DNA of 64,000 nt from assembly GCA_948567375.1 (NCBI GenBank), contig OX419760.1:10602001-10666000 (forward strand). Direction: 5' to 3'. The notes beneath the pieces were generated by a model. The model did not search any database and was not told the DNA's origin. It saw nothing but the letters and a program-made list of their open reading frames with translations. Source of the stretch: Lunularia cruciata. Taxonomy: Eukaryota; Streptophyta; Marchantiopsida; Lunulariales; Lunulariaceae. Of the stretch, positions 22,928 through 34,097 are shown piece by piece. A program made the translations under genes and the position numbers. Every line of letters begins with the position of its first letter. Position 1 is the first letter of the stretch.

Positions 22928-25336
22928 ATGACAAGTAATTTTCCATCGCCATTAAGGAGTCATCTTGAGAGAGATCATGGGAAAGGAAGTGTAGTAAGAG
23001 ATGCATTGGTGTGTCAAGAGGAAGTTAGGAGAGTTAGTCCGAGAATCAGTCGAAAGAGTAGCCACCAATCCAAAGAAGAGGAGAGTAAGATAGGAGATGG
23101 GAAGAAGAACTCACAGTGAGAAATCATGCAATTCAGAGATTAGATGTGATTGCCAAAATCAAAGTCTTGAGCAGGCTTTGAATCACATTCCCGATATGGA
23201 ATTGAAACATTAGCTTTCCAAGTTTCATGACTGAGATCATTGAGAGTGAATGTCTCAATGGGCTCGAGTGAGAAGATAAGAGAGGAAATTTGGCTTGCTG
23301 GACAGAGTTGGATTGGAGGTTAGTACTTGGAGGAGAGGCAAGTGAAGATTAGAGAGCTACATTCTTGAGGAAAGGAGAGGTAGTTGAAGAAACCCAAGAG
23401 GTGAGAGATGCCTTTCCTTCAAAGTGCATGAAGTATGGTTATAAGGTCAAGAGCTATAAGGACCCTATGAGGAGAGGCATCATAGGAGCAATGATGGCTA
23501 TCTTGGAGCTGGAGCAAACCACTAATGTGATGAAACATCAAGCGGTGTTCTTCCATAAGATGTTTTCAAGGGAACCGTTCAATTGGGTGAAGTGTTTTCA
23601 TCAATGTACAAGAGAAATGGTGTGGAACTTGTGAGACAAGTTGCCTCCACACTACATTGTGCTGTTTGCAGCCCACTTCTACTTGGAACTGAATTTGCTA
23701 AATGTGGCGGAGAGACAAAAGATGGTGTCGTACTTCCACCCCAATTTGAGAAGAGATGATGATGCGCAGGAGCAGCAATACATCTTGCAGATAAGGAGCA
23801 GTGACATGTACAACATGCAGACTGGGCAGAGCATGCAGTTGAAGGTGAACACTCCAAAGTCAAAGAAGAGGAGTCGATAGGAAGGAGAAGAAGAAGTAAC
23901 GGCAACGAGACCTTGGAAGACTAGGAAGATGAACCCAAGGAAAGACTTGGTGGTAATCGCATTGTCAGGTGAAGAATCAAAAGGCAAAGCTGAGTACAAG
24001 TCAGAAGACTCAGAGAAGGAGGAAGAACTTGAACTCACGTTGCAGAGTGGTGAAGCAAAGCAGCGAGAGTGAAGATGGAGTAGAGATGCAATTGGTACCC
24101 AAGGAGGAAAAAGAAAAGCTGGAAATGGAGGAAGAATGTAACCCGAGACCCAAAGACAAAGTTCCAAAGGAGGAGAAGAGGGTGACCATTCAGAGAGGAG
24201 TCCATTCCTGAAGGAAAGCAAAGTATGAAGCGGGACCAAGTAGGAGAAGGGAAGTGGAGAGTGGGAGTTTGGGGAGCAAAGAATCCATTCCAATAAGGCG
24301 ATTGCGGCTAAGAAAGTGAGTTTCAAGTGAAGAAGAAGCAAAGAAGGAGAAAAGCCCCCATGTTGAGGTAAATCAGAGTGAAGGAGTAGAGTATCTATGT
24401 GAGGTTGTATGCTTGTTGTTAACAAAGTTGGAGCAGAAGAAGAAAGAGATGTAGTCGAAGTGTCCAGAAGGTAAGACTATGTTGCCAGTGTTAGCAAGAT
24501 TAGAGGAAGAGAACTCAGAGTTGAAGAAGAGTATAATCTAAGGTGAGAAGGAGAGGGAGGTACTACAAGTAGATGCAATAGTACAGAATCAAGTGATTGA
24601 AAACTTAAAGGAGGTGGGAAGTAGAGAGCAAGTAATAGAGTAGAATGTCATAGCAAGGGAAAGATAGATAGCGGAGTATGAAATCTTGAAATAGCAATTT
24701 GTTGATTCATGATTAGAAATTATCCATGCTATGGCACAAGTAGCAGAGAAGGAGCAAGAGCTTGATAGAGTGATGGAGAGTGCAAAAGAGAAGAAGCAAC
24801 TCTGGCAAAGAGAGTTGACAGTGAGATATAGAGAAGAAGAAAGATTAAGGGAGCTGCTTCGCAGTCTGGAGGAGAAGATTGTTCAAAAGGAGAAGGAGAA
24901 GGAGACTATGAAAGCCAAATTCAAGGCTGAACTGGCAAAGTATAGAGAAGATTGGCTGGCATATAGAGAACGTGAGAGCAGGATGAGACTCAAGCCATTG
25001 AAGGAGATTGTCACAAAGATGAATGTGATGTTGAGTACAGAAGCCAATGTAAGAATTGAAGAAACACGATTGCACAAGTTGAAGTTGTTGGTGCAGAAGA
25101 CAAGGAGGAGAAATGCAAAGGATAAAGATTTGAATGCCTTGCTGATTAGTCTCAGAACTCATGTAGATAGGAAGATATTAGAAGTAGAAGACAATATCAC
25201 AATAAAATTAGATTTAGTAAAGTTGGAGATAGATAAACTTTGGAAGGATGTAAGAGCAAAGCCCAAAGTAGATGACATAAGAGTACAGATATCTTTGGAG
25301 TTATCATTGGAGATATTAGAGAAGAGTGGTTTGTGA
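22928..25336 (+). pseudogene. Coiled-coil protein of the ORF-bearing unit, copy 1, degenerate
   Basis: Family not recognised. Order of pieces: an N-terminal region (23,365-23,634) with YGYKVKSYKDPMRRGIIGAM and HQAVFFHKMFSREPFNWVKC; after a TGA, same frame, PPHYIVLFAAHFYLELNLL and a basic stretch KSKKRSR ending at 23,880; an acidic, Glu/Lys-rich and frame-broken middle; and a long heptad-rich coiled coil (24,731-25,336, 201 codons, AQVAEKEQELDRVMESAKEK to SLEILEKSGL). Each piece has a counterpart in the same order at 42,577-44,912. At least two stops and several frameshifts make it non-functional. The FNWVKCFHQ...FAAHFYLELN part could be a globular domain; no cellular function can be inferred. 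Confidence 0.7.
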
Positions 25337-25512
25337 GATAAAGAGTCAGAAAGGTCACCTATGATGGGAATTGTAGATCAAGAAGAAGAAGTGTTAGAAT
25401 TGGTAGAAGAATTAGTAGTTGTGAAACTCAAGGATAGAGTAGTGTGTGAAGTTACTTTGGGGTTAAAAGCCGAGGAAGCGGTAGACATTGGATTGGAGTA
25501 GTAATAGTTTTG

Positions 25513-26045
25513 AGATTTGAAGAGGTAGATATGAAGAGGTGCGTTGTCATTTTGAATGTAAGGTAGGAAAAGTTGTTATAGAACGGTATAGTTATTAGCA
25601 ACTGTCTATTGTTTGACTATTTAAAGGTGGCATTCATAGTCATATGTTATTCAATACTCATAATTTCTGAAAATAGATAAAGAAAAGTGCTTTGAAGCAG
25701 TGTTCATTGCTTGAGCTTAATTCTGAGTATCAACATTGAGTGTGTTTTTGTGAGAGTGTGGAGAATTTTGATTGTGAGTGTGTGAAGATTTGAAGAGGCA
25801 AATATAAAGAGGTGCATTATCATTTCAAAGCTGCAAGTAGGAAAATTTGTTGTAGAATAGTATAGTTATTAGCAACTGTGGATTGTTTCACTATTTAAAG
25901 GTGGGATTTGTAGTCATATGTTGTTCAATACTCATAATTTCTGAAAATAGATAAAGCAGAGTGTTGTGAATTAGTGCTCATCACTTGAGCTTAATTCCAA
26001 GTATCAACAAGTGTGTATTTGTGAGTGTGTGGAGAATTTTGAAGT
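25513..26045 (+). promoter_or_regulatory. Duplicated TATA-type promoter region of the ORF-bearing unit
   Basis: Two tandem units of about 273 bp (25,513-25,785 and 25,786-26,045) both begin 'agatttgaagagg', both contain 'gttattagcaactgt..attgttt.actatttaaagg' and 'ataatttctgaaaatagataaag'. The TATTTAAA boxes lie at 25,618 and 25,892. The copy at 42,014 has only one such unit (TATTTAAG at 45,033). In an LTR this would be the U3/R promoter, with about 675 bp from box to end. Confidence 0.6.
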
Positions 26046-26572
26046 GCAAGTCAATGTGTTTGTTGGATGTTGGATTTTGTAGCCTTGATTTTCATTTTTG
26101 TGTTTGATATTGAATGAAGTGCAATCTGAGCAATGCCTTGATAGATCTGAGAAGAATTGTAGTATTGGTAGCATTCTGCATTTGTGAGTGTAGCATAGTG
26201 TTGATATGAAGCAATTTTGATTGAGGAAGTTGTGCCTTCAGTGAAGGGGTAGAACACAATTCTGAGGCAAAGTCGTTTTGCAATGAAGTGCCATTTTCAA
26301 GAGAGACTGAATCATCACAATCAAGATTGTTTGGAAAGATTTGATGGAGTTGTGATTATGTGTTACAAATTTTTGTGACAAGACTATGAGTCAATGCTTG
26401 TTACTCTCTTCTGGGTGTAGTTTCTACCTGAGAGATTAAAGACAAAATCAAGAAGGACTACATTGTGATATTTGACTTTGTATTTAACCAATTCTGACTA
26501 GTATCTTTGCAAGAACAAACTTTACTTACTTGATTACCGCAAAAGTGATATTTACTGGGTTGTCACAAAACC

Positions 26573-27856
26573 TGATTGGTTCTATGTCATCCTTGATGCC
26601 TTGTCACAATGACCTAATTTGAAGTCTTGGTGGCAATTACGACAATGTTAGTTCACTCCAAAGTTCAGACCCAGTTTAGGACAACTCTACAACAAGATCC
26701 ATTCTTTCATATAGTACAAGGTTGTCTTGCCATATGTGATAAGGAGAACAACACCTTCTCCTTCAAGGAAAGCCTTCTATTCCATGATGACCAAATCTAT
26801 GTTCCAGCCAAAGGTGATCTCTGACTTATGCACCTTGAAGAAGCTCATGATTTACCAATTGCTGGTCACATGGGTGTAGACAAGACCTTGGGCAGCCTCC
26901 AATGCCAATGGTGGTGTGCCCAACATGGCACAAGATGTTTGGTAGTTTTTCTGATCATGTGAGAGATGCAAATGCAACAAGGCCAGTAACTTGAAATCAA
27001 GTGGACTCCTTCAACCACTCCCCATTCCATCTACTCATTAGGAACATATGAGCTTGGATCTCATCACCTCCTTGCCCGAGACAAAGCAAGGTCACATAGC
27101 AATATGGTGTTTATGGATAAGCTTAGTAAGCAAATCCATTTGGCACCAACAGTTGATATTGTGGATGCTCCAACCTTGGTGTAGATCTACTTCAACAATG
27201 TATTCAAGCATCATGGGATGCCATGTGTATTCATCTCCAATAGAGATCCTCACTTCACTGGAAAGTTTTGGCAAGCACTCTTTTAGATACTCAGCACCAA
27301 GCTTACTTTATCCATGGCCTATCACCCTCAAATTGATGGACAAACCAAACGTGCAAATTTCTCCTTGGAGGATATACTTGATGCCTTCATCAATGTTCAC
27401 CATACCAATTGGGATGAATGTCTTGCAGTTGTGGAGTTTGCATACAATAATTTTAAACATGCAAGTATCAGATTCTCTTCTTTCTTCCTCAATTTTGGCC
27501 AAGATCCACTTATCCCAGATTCCCTCCTTGCTATCCCTCCATCTCATGTCCCTCATACTTCAACCTTCTTGACCACCATATCCCAATCCCTCCAACAAGC
27601 CAAACCTTACCTCCTTGTCACCCAAAATCATCAAAAACAATATGTAGATCACCATTGTCGTGATCTCACCTTTCAAGTTGGTGATAAAGTCATGCTCTCA
27701 TCTAGTAACCTACCTCTTCCACTTGATACCCAAGTACGTAAACTTACTCCTAATTAGATAGGACCCTTTGAGATCACACAAAGCATTTCTCTAGTTGTTT
27801 ATCAACTTGCCTTGCCTTGTCATGTAGTGATTTGCGTAGCCCTTGAAAGAGTAAAC
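26573..27856 (+). pseudogene. Chromovirus integrase
   Basis: Zinc-binding part with EEAHDLPIAGHMGVDKTL and a degraded Cys pair; catalytic core with LDLITSLPETKQGH (the first catalytic Asp), FKHHGMPCVFISNRDPHF (second Asp), MAYHPQIDGQTKRAN (the Gln-Thr block in which the catalytic Glu, normally QTE/QTER, is replaced by Lys), then NWDECLAVVEFAYNN and the C-terminal FQVGDKVMLSSSNL and IGPFEI of the GPY/F module. Frames switch at least once near 27,100 and stops remain. It is cut at 27,856 by the next insertion, after VICVALERVN. Confidence 0.85.
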
Positions 27857-30022
27857 TGATATGGTTTATCTTTGTAAAGATGGAGTAGGTTGTATTATGG
27901 ATCCCACGGTTGAGCTATTGCCATGTGAGCAATCTGTGTACATGTACACAATTGGCCACTTGGATTATGGTCTTGTCTTCTTTGTGGGTTCTTATGTATA
28001 TAGATGGTAGAGAGTTGGGTGGAAGGTGTTTTTAGTTGGAGGAGTCTTGAGCGGGAGGAGGACATTGAGAGTGAGAGTTGTAACAAAGCATGGAGGTCGG
28101 GCATTAGAGAGCAATTGATTAGGAGATGTCTCATGCTCCTGATCTGCCATTCCCAAATCCTTTCTCATCAGGCTTTAGATTATACACCGTGATGGCTTAT
28201 GGAATTGGATGGTGGCACGTTTTGGAGCGGTATTCATTGAATCAATGATAGAAAATCTAGATCCTATTATCCTTCTAGTGCTTACTTACAAGCAAGTATG
28301 GGACTTGATAATTTATGTGCTCTTGTAGTTAGAGAATTATTTAATTTTGCTCATGAGCTTCAAGATGGAGTTGTGGGGTCCACTTGTCAAAAAGTGAAGA
28401 GGCTAAATGACAAAATTGCAAGAGATTGGGTTCCAAGGAGAAAGTATGGAGTTTTTTTGGCCATAGAGGAAGTTCAGGGAGGGTATTCAAGAAGAGAAGA
28501 CCAGACTTGGAGAAAAGATCTGACACACTATAATTTGAAGACTAGAATTGAATGATTTGAGTCAATTCTCTAGGAGATATGATAGATTGAGTCAAGGCCA
28601 CAAAATAGGTTATTCAAAGAGCTTCATGAGACATTTTCATGATCTGTCAATTGGGTTTGTGATTTGACAAAGTGCTTGTAATGAGGAGCTCAAGAAATTT
28701 TAGATTTTGATCACTCTCAAATCAAATCTGACCAATTGAAGTTGGAGCCTTGGAAAGTGGGAGTTGGATGTTACATTCTGATCAGGTTTGAAGATTTGGT
28801 CACTCCTAAAGTTCTGGTCCAAATCACCTTGTGAAAATTTTCAATATTGTTGGTGGCTAGGGTTTGTAATTTTTTGTAGAGGTTTCATGTGAATTCCTCT
28901 AATAAACAATTCAAGGACTTGGATCAAATATACTTGGGTCTTTAGAGCTTGTAGGTTAGCCCAACTCAAGAATTGATCCATATTTAAGGTTTCGGATTGG
29001 ATTAGGGTACTAAAATTTATAGAGGATTAGACAAAGGCACAATAAGATACTATGAAAAATATAGTTGAATTTGGATCCATGGAGAGAGAGTTGATGCAAC
29101 AAACTCTATTGAAAATATTGTTGTAAGCTCGGGAGAGCATTTCTATCTTTTATCATGATTGAGTGTTTATTCTCCTATTTGTGTGTCTATGACTAAGGAT
29201 TTTAGGTCACTGGAGTTCTAATGAGGATTAGGTGCACCTCTGATCCAGAAATCTAAGGAAAATTATCCAGAACCAAGAGCAAACTCTAACTTAAGGATTT
29301 CAAAATTAGGGTAAAAATTACAAAAACTGGCCAAGTTTGCCAAGTTTTAGAGCTTGTCAAGGGAGTTGTAGTGATCAAATTGTAGCTTATTTTATATCAT
29401 TGGAAATTTTATCTCACAAGCTTTTCAGTGAATATTAGAAAATTGTAATAAAAGTTACATAAAGGAAGTTATGTCTATCTAAGTTACATATGATTTTCTT
29501 CATCAATAAGACATAGGATCACTCCACTTGGAGTACAAATTGGGTGAAAGCTGAAAAACATATTGGAGGAAGCTTGGAGTATAGGTTGAAACTGACTTGA
29601 TGATAGAGCAAGAGGGCTCTGAGCTCAATTTTGATAAAAGGCACCAAGAGTTGCTGGTGGATTCTTGTGATTGGATCCTGTCCGGCTTGCATGCCTGTTT
29701 GTACGCCCAATTGGTTAAGATTGGTGTGTGGGCGTTATGCTTAGGTTTTTCCTTCTAGAAGTGTTGTGTATTTCTCCTTGGTAATGTTAGAAGTGATGAC
29801 TAGCAGACCAGGAGTGCGGGTTATGATGATAGGTTAGGTTGCCCATTACCACTCTACTTGATAGCAAGAATACCAAAACCTAGAGTGAAGGGTTCTACTA
29901 GTTGAAATCTATGTATGCTCAAACTAGTAAGGATAGGTTTCCCTCCGAACTCTGATCTTTAGGCTCCACAGCTAGGCACCTTGTGTTTTCCTAGAGGGAG
30001 AAAAGCAAAGTATAACATTACA
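27857..30022 (-). mobile_element. Inserted non-coding LTR-like unit, copy B (inverted relative to copy A)
   Basis: 2.17 kb that separates the integrase C-terminus from the chromodomain. Reverse-complemented, it follows copy A (18,870-21,780) from start ('tctctaggaaaacacaaggtgcctagctgtggag') to end ('caacctactccatctttacaaagataaaccatatca') with internal deletions. It begins TGATATGG and ends TTACA on the plus strand, i.e. TG...CA. No reading frame of note. Two copies of one family in opposite orientation within one host element are about 6 kb apart. Confidence 0.7.
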
Positions 30023-30326
30023 TCCACCTTATTTTCCATATTTCCAAGTTGAAACTCTTTGTTCATAATCCATCTTCTTTTTCCTTTTGTGTCCAACCTC
30101 CTCCTCCTCCCATCCCTATCAACAATCATGAGGAATATGAAGTTGATTGTATCCTTGCATGTCGTCACCTTCAACACGACCGTCGACAACATACAAAGTA
30201 TAAGGTATCCCTATCATGATACCACATGGAAACCACTTTCTCATCTCCAAAATGCACAAACGGCCATCCAAGAGTTTGAAGCATCCATGGCGACCAAGAC
30301 GTCACCAACTAGCGGTGGGGGAAATA
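30023..30326 (+). pseudogene. Chromovirus chromodomain and polypurine tract
   Basis: After the insertion the pol C-terminus reads NNHEEYEVDCILACRHLQHD then, in another frame, YPYHDTTWKPLSHLQNAQTA and IQEFEASMATK: the aromatic cage-type chromodomain (E-Y-V..IL, then Y..TWEPL..L..A...I.EF) with a frameshift in the middle. The protein stop at 30,329 overlaps the LTR start. 'agcggtgggggaaa' (30,311-30,324) is the polypurine tract that primes plus-strand synthesis. Confidence 0.88.
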
Positions 30327-30746
30327 TGTAACAATATGGAGTTTAGCAATGAAGTTAGTTATGGCTAACAAAGTAGCAAATAAGCCAAATTAGCTTTGAA
30401 TATTTCAAAAGTATCTAGTTTCTTGGGAAGCTTCTTGGGAAGCTTCATGACTAGCTTAGCTTGCACCCCAAGTAAGTAGCTTTAGAAGCTTCTAACTAGT
30501 TTAGCTTGTAAGCCAAGCAAGCGGCTTCTAGAAGGAAGCTTCTTGAGAATCTTCTTGGTTAACTTGGCTTCCATTCCAAGAAACAGCCTCAAGGAAGCTT
30601 CATGAGAGGCTTCTCAAGAGCCTTGTATGCTCCCCATAAATATGAGAACCAAAGCTCATGTTAGGCATTTGGAGTTTACCCACATTCAAGTGTCCCAATG
30701 TGAGCTTCCATTCTACTATTTCTCTCCTTGGTATTGGTCTTTTAAA
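30327..30746 (+). repeat. 3' LTR of the chromovirus
   Basis: Begins TGTAACAATATGGAGTTTAG right after the polypurine tract and follows the LTR at 13,233 throughout, including the 'agcttcttggga' dyads and 'ccataaatatgagaacc'. The right end is slightly uncertain (about 30,746, 'ggtcttttaaa'). Confidence 0.85.
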
Positions 30747-32689
30747 CCTATTGTACCAAAGTAACGCATGGGACCTTTGGAGGTCCATAAATTTTATCCA
30801 TGTCCTACAACAATGGTGCTAACACACCAAGTGCACTCTCAATCGAATCAACTCTTGTATCAAACTCTAATTCATATTCAATTTCCTCCCTCACTAGGAC
30901 CTAAGATACAAGTTGATACTAAGTGCCATTCCAAATAAACCAACTATGTACTATAGCGCTATCTCCTCTAGAATCTCCAAAAAACTCTATCATAACAAAG
31001 TAATTGTGAATTGAAAATTGCAACTGTAACCTCTGCTTGTACCTCACCAAGAATCAACATCAAGTGCCAACACCACCAAGAGCCAATGTACCAACCAAAA
31101 ATCACACACTAATGTAGCTCTAACTATAATAACTACACTAAGGTAACTGGTGACTTGTAACTTACCATCACAACACCCACTCTCACTATTTGCAGGTTAT
31201 CACTTCTTGTCTCATCAGAGAGAAACACAAGTAGTCTGATTGGTCATCACTCTAGTCTCACTATTGAGAGCACTCCAGAGCACCAATGCTCTAAAGAAAA
31301 GGTACCTCACACAAACATGGTGCACAAACAAGAAGTAGAGAACGAGGGAGTCCAATCACAAGAAATCTAGACAAAACACTTTATCTCATAAATCGACACA
31401 AGTCGGGCTCTTCCACCATTTAGCATTTGACTTAATAGAAGTTGTTTATTTTCTAAGCTACCAAGATCACCAAAATGGTATCAAACTATTTCTCATAGCC
31501 AAAATTACATGTGTATATATATCAATGGAACAATCACTAGGACAACAAGTGAAGGTAGACCAATTAGCTAGAGCATCAATCTAACAATCAAATATTTAGG
31601 TTTCAAACCTAATTGCGCATAATCTAGCAAGATGGGCAGATTTTGCAAAATTATGACCAAAAACTACTCTAAACTAGTTAGCCTCATGCTAGCAAGCTAG
31701 CCTTCATAGCCCATAGCCCTATGCCTTGAAGCCTCTAAATGCCAAATGAGGACTTTCTTCTTGCCACTTCAAACCCTCTCTAAATTTGGCAAACCTCCTC
31801 CATATGTGGCCAAGCTCCTCCAACTTGAACCAAAATTTGACATAAATCTAACATAAATCCCTAGAGTTGGCTGACCACCAAATCCTCTGCTAAATCTCTA
31901 CTTGAGCCAAATTGAAAAGATAGGGATCTTCAAATCTCTAATTTGTGGGAATGGGTTCCCAACTCCACCTTCAATTTTTCCTTTGAGCTCAATTTGCACC
32001 AAATTGATCATGCTTGAGCTCCAAACAAACACCATTGTTTGAAATTGATTCTCTTCCCAACAAAATTTGGCCATCGCTTCTGCACACCGTCTGCCTTACT
32101 ATACATCTACATCAATTCAAAAGAGCTTTTATACATGATCACTCTTAGGGAAAATCTGAATCATGATCAAGCTACCAACGATCAGCAAGGCTTGGAGATA
32201 CCACCAACCTCAATTCCTACACCCAATTTCCCCCTTATCTCACTTCTCTAATGTAATCAATTTGTTCTCAACTCAAATCCCACTTAATCATATCAATACT
32301 TGATCTATCACTCAATAATTTACCAACAATTGGGCACTAATTATAGTCAAGCCACACCCACTCTAGCTAAGAGACTCCAAGTGATGCTCACCGGCCTCTG
32401 TCCACCATAACCAAGAACTTGAAGACTCAACATCAAAGAAGTGAGCTCTTTGGAGCTGCACTTCAAAAGTATACCCTTTGATCTTGACTAGGTCTCCAAC
32501 CCTAACGGTCCCATTGATGGTACACCTAATGTTGTGAATGGTGCAAGTGGCGGTGGGCTCTACCAAGAAATCAATACCCCAAACATGAAATCTGATTGTC
32601 GACAAGTAGCCTATGAGTAACTACCAAAATACCTCTGACTACCAATAGTACTACTCTAGATTTTAAGCAATCTAGGTGCAACATTACAA
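30747..32689. mobile_element. Non-coding, probably a third, diverged copy (C) of the A/B unit
   Basis: No gene. Between about 31,140 and 31,980 several words follow copy A in the same order: 'accatcacaacacccactctcac', 'gagagaaacacaa', 'gcacaaacaagaag..gag..agtccaatcacaagaa' and 'caactccaccttcaa'. The match is patchy, and ends cannot be placed. A minus-strand frame at 32,605-32,363 (80 codons) has no recognisable content. Confidence 0.4.
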
Positions 32690-33240
32690 ATGGCATGATA
32701 GTGCAAAGATGATCCCAAACCAATCACCTTTGGTGACCTCTAACTTTTCTAACATGATGTCATCCTCTTCATCTTCCTCCAAACATGAGCAAGATAGACA
32801 AGAGAAAAGTGGGCTGTTGGCCAATCTAAAGTAGTCTACCATAAAAAGAACGCTACTTAGCTAAGATCCAAGTTAGAAGAACTAATCAATGAGCTTGCTA
32901 ACTTTAAAGAGAAAATTGTTGGAGCTAGAGATAGGAGGAAGTTCCTTCCTACACTTGGCCTAATGTATGGTGTACCACTTGCACAAAGCCAAGACATGCT
33001 AACATTGAGTGTTTCTTTAATTGCATCTCTTCCTTGGTACATCAGATGGAGTGGCTCTAGGAGTGGAAGAAGTTAGAGAATTACATAAAGGAAGATGATC
33101 ATGTGTTTGCAACACAAGATGTACCTCCTATGCTACCCCAATTTCCCTTGGCAGCTATGTCACAATACAATCCCATTGGGTATGTTGCTAATGAACCTCA
33201 ACAAAAAGTATTCCATCCTAAGTAGACTACCCAAGCACAT

Positions 33241-33723
33241 GTGTGTTACAATTGTGGAGCAGTGCACCATTGGCCATCAAGTTGTCCAGAACCACAACAA
33301 TCACCTCCTTACAACTTGTTGTGTGGAAACTATAAGGCACCATGCCATATTAGGACAACTTGCTCATACCCACCTATGCCTCAACTCTTGGTGAGGTTTG
33401 TACCTTACACACTTCTGCCCAAGAGGGATGCGACTATTAACTTCTTGAACATGGAAGAATTAACACTAGAAGATGTTGTGTTCACAAATGATGAAAGATG
33501 GCTTGAGTTGGAGGTGAATCAAGTCACAACACGCTCAACCAAACGCCAAGGGAATAACACTTCCTCTTCTAATGCCTTGGTACTATCAAGATACATGAAA
33601 GCTAAGATGTATGGCTGCCTCAAAAAGATGGTATCTAATAAGGAGGTGAAGTTGCTAACTATGATGAAAGAAGAAGGGAGGTCAAATGGCCTATTGCCCA
33701 TGGTGCAACTAAAATTACAATAG
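33241..33723 (+). pseudogene. Gag C-terminus with two zinc knuckles
   Basis: Open frame of 160 codons starting CYNCGAVHHWPSSCPEP, a full CX2CX4HX4C knuckle (nucleic-acid binding nucleocapsid). Sixteen residues on comes LCGNYKAPCHIRTTC, which looks like a second knuckle in which the second Cys became Tyr and the conserved Gly became Cys. It continues MPQLLVRFVPYTLLPKRDA, typical of the proline-rich linker after such Gag proteins. The capsid part upstream (about 32,690-33,240) is frame-broken. Confidence 0.75.
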
Positions 33724-34097
33724 ACAATGGCTTGGAAAGAGGCAGTCTCTACTGGTCAGACCTCCAATTGGCCTTGATATTCCATGGATATTTGGAAGGA
33801 AGTTCAAGACTTGCTAGAGGAGGAGTTGTGGAAGATTGAACTAAAGCACAAATAAGCAAATGCAAAGCCCTCACAGACCATTGCACCTGTGCCAATTTTT
33901 GGAACCAACACCAATGAGATCATAAAGCCATCACTACCTACGGAACAGTCATGGCCAAGCAATAGTAAGAATGAGCAATTGTCACCAGAAGTTGTAGTGT
34001 TGGAAGGCCTAATCCCAACATGATGGGACAGAGTATGACAATTTAGAGAAGTGGATTCGAGAAGAAACAATGGAGGAAAGCTAACTCTCTTCTTAGA

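Larger units (their letters stand above)
22515..26567 (+). mobile_element. Solo-LTR-like unit carrying a coiled-coil ORF, copy 1
   Basis: 4,053 bp bounded by TATGGTACCCACATTTTT and GGGTTGTCACA and flanked by the 5-bp duplication AAACC (22,510-22,514 and 26,568-26,572). It splits the chromovirus between RNase H and integrase exactly, so its ends are certain. A second copy at 42,014-45,707 has the same ends (there TGTGGTACCC...GGGTTGTCACA). TG...CA-like ends plus a 5-bp duplication are the mark of LTR-retrotransposon integration, yet I see no LTR pair, primer-binding site or pol inside. It carries a long coiled-coil reading frame and, downstream of it, a duplicated TATTTAAA region. Confidence 0.85.
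13233..30746 (+). mobile_element. Nested Ty3/gypsy chromovirus with four later insertions
   Basis: LTRs (13,233-13,633 and 30,327-30,746), primer-binding site, gag, protease, reverse transcriptase, RNase H, integrase and chromodomain follow in the order expected for a chromovirus (Metaviridae with a C-terminal chromodomain that targets integration to chromatin marks). Four foreign segments interrupt it: about 13,870-16,475 in the leader/gag, 18,870-21,780 in reverse transcriptase right after its YxDD-equivalent motif, 22,515-26,567 between RNase H and the integrase zinc-binding part, and 27,857-30,022 between integrase and chromodomain. Taking them out leaves about 5.8 kb. Every coding part has stops or frameshifts, so the element is dead. 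No target duplication is expected because the 5' LTR is shared with an older copy. Confidence 0.88.

Noticed and set aside
23679-24425. 248-codon minus-strand frame, Leu/Ser/Pro-rich, hydrophobic
   Set aside because: It is antisense to the Glu/Lys-rich coiled-coil frame. Purine-rich coding DNA yields stop-poor antisense frames rich in Leu, Ser, Phe; no counterpart frame is kept in the second copy.
27048-27572. 174-codon plus-strand frame in the integrase region
   Set aside because: Only its first 14 residues (up to TKQGH) belong to integrase; the rest is an out-of-frame reading, since the true integrase blocks lie in the frame at 27,314-27,757 and its upstream part.
30059-30331. Independent 90-codon gene ending at the LTR
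   Set aside because: Its second half is the chromodomain end of pol and its first half is out of frame with the chromodomain start; it is one frameshifted pol end.
32363-32605. 80-codon minus-strand frame (FHVWGIDFLVEP...)
   Set aside because: No family recognised and it lies in a degraded, probably non-coding repeat; kept only as a remark.
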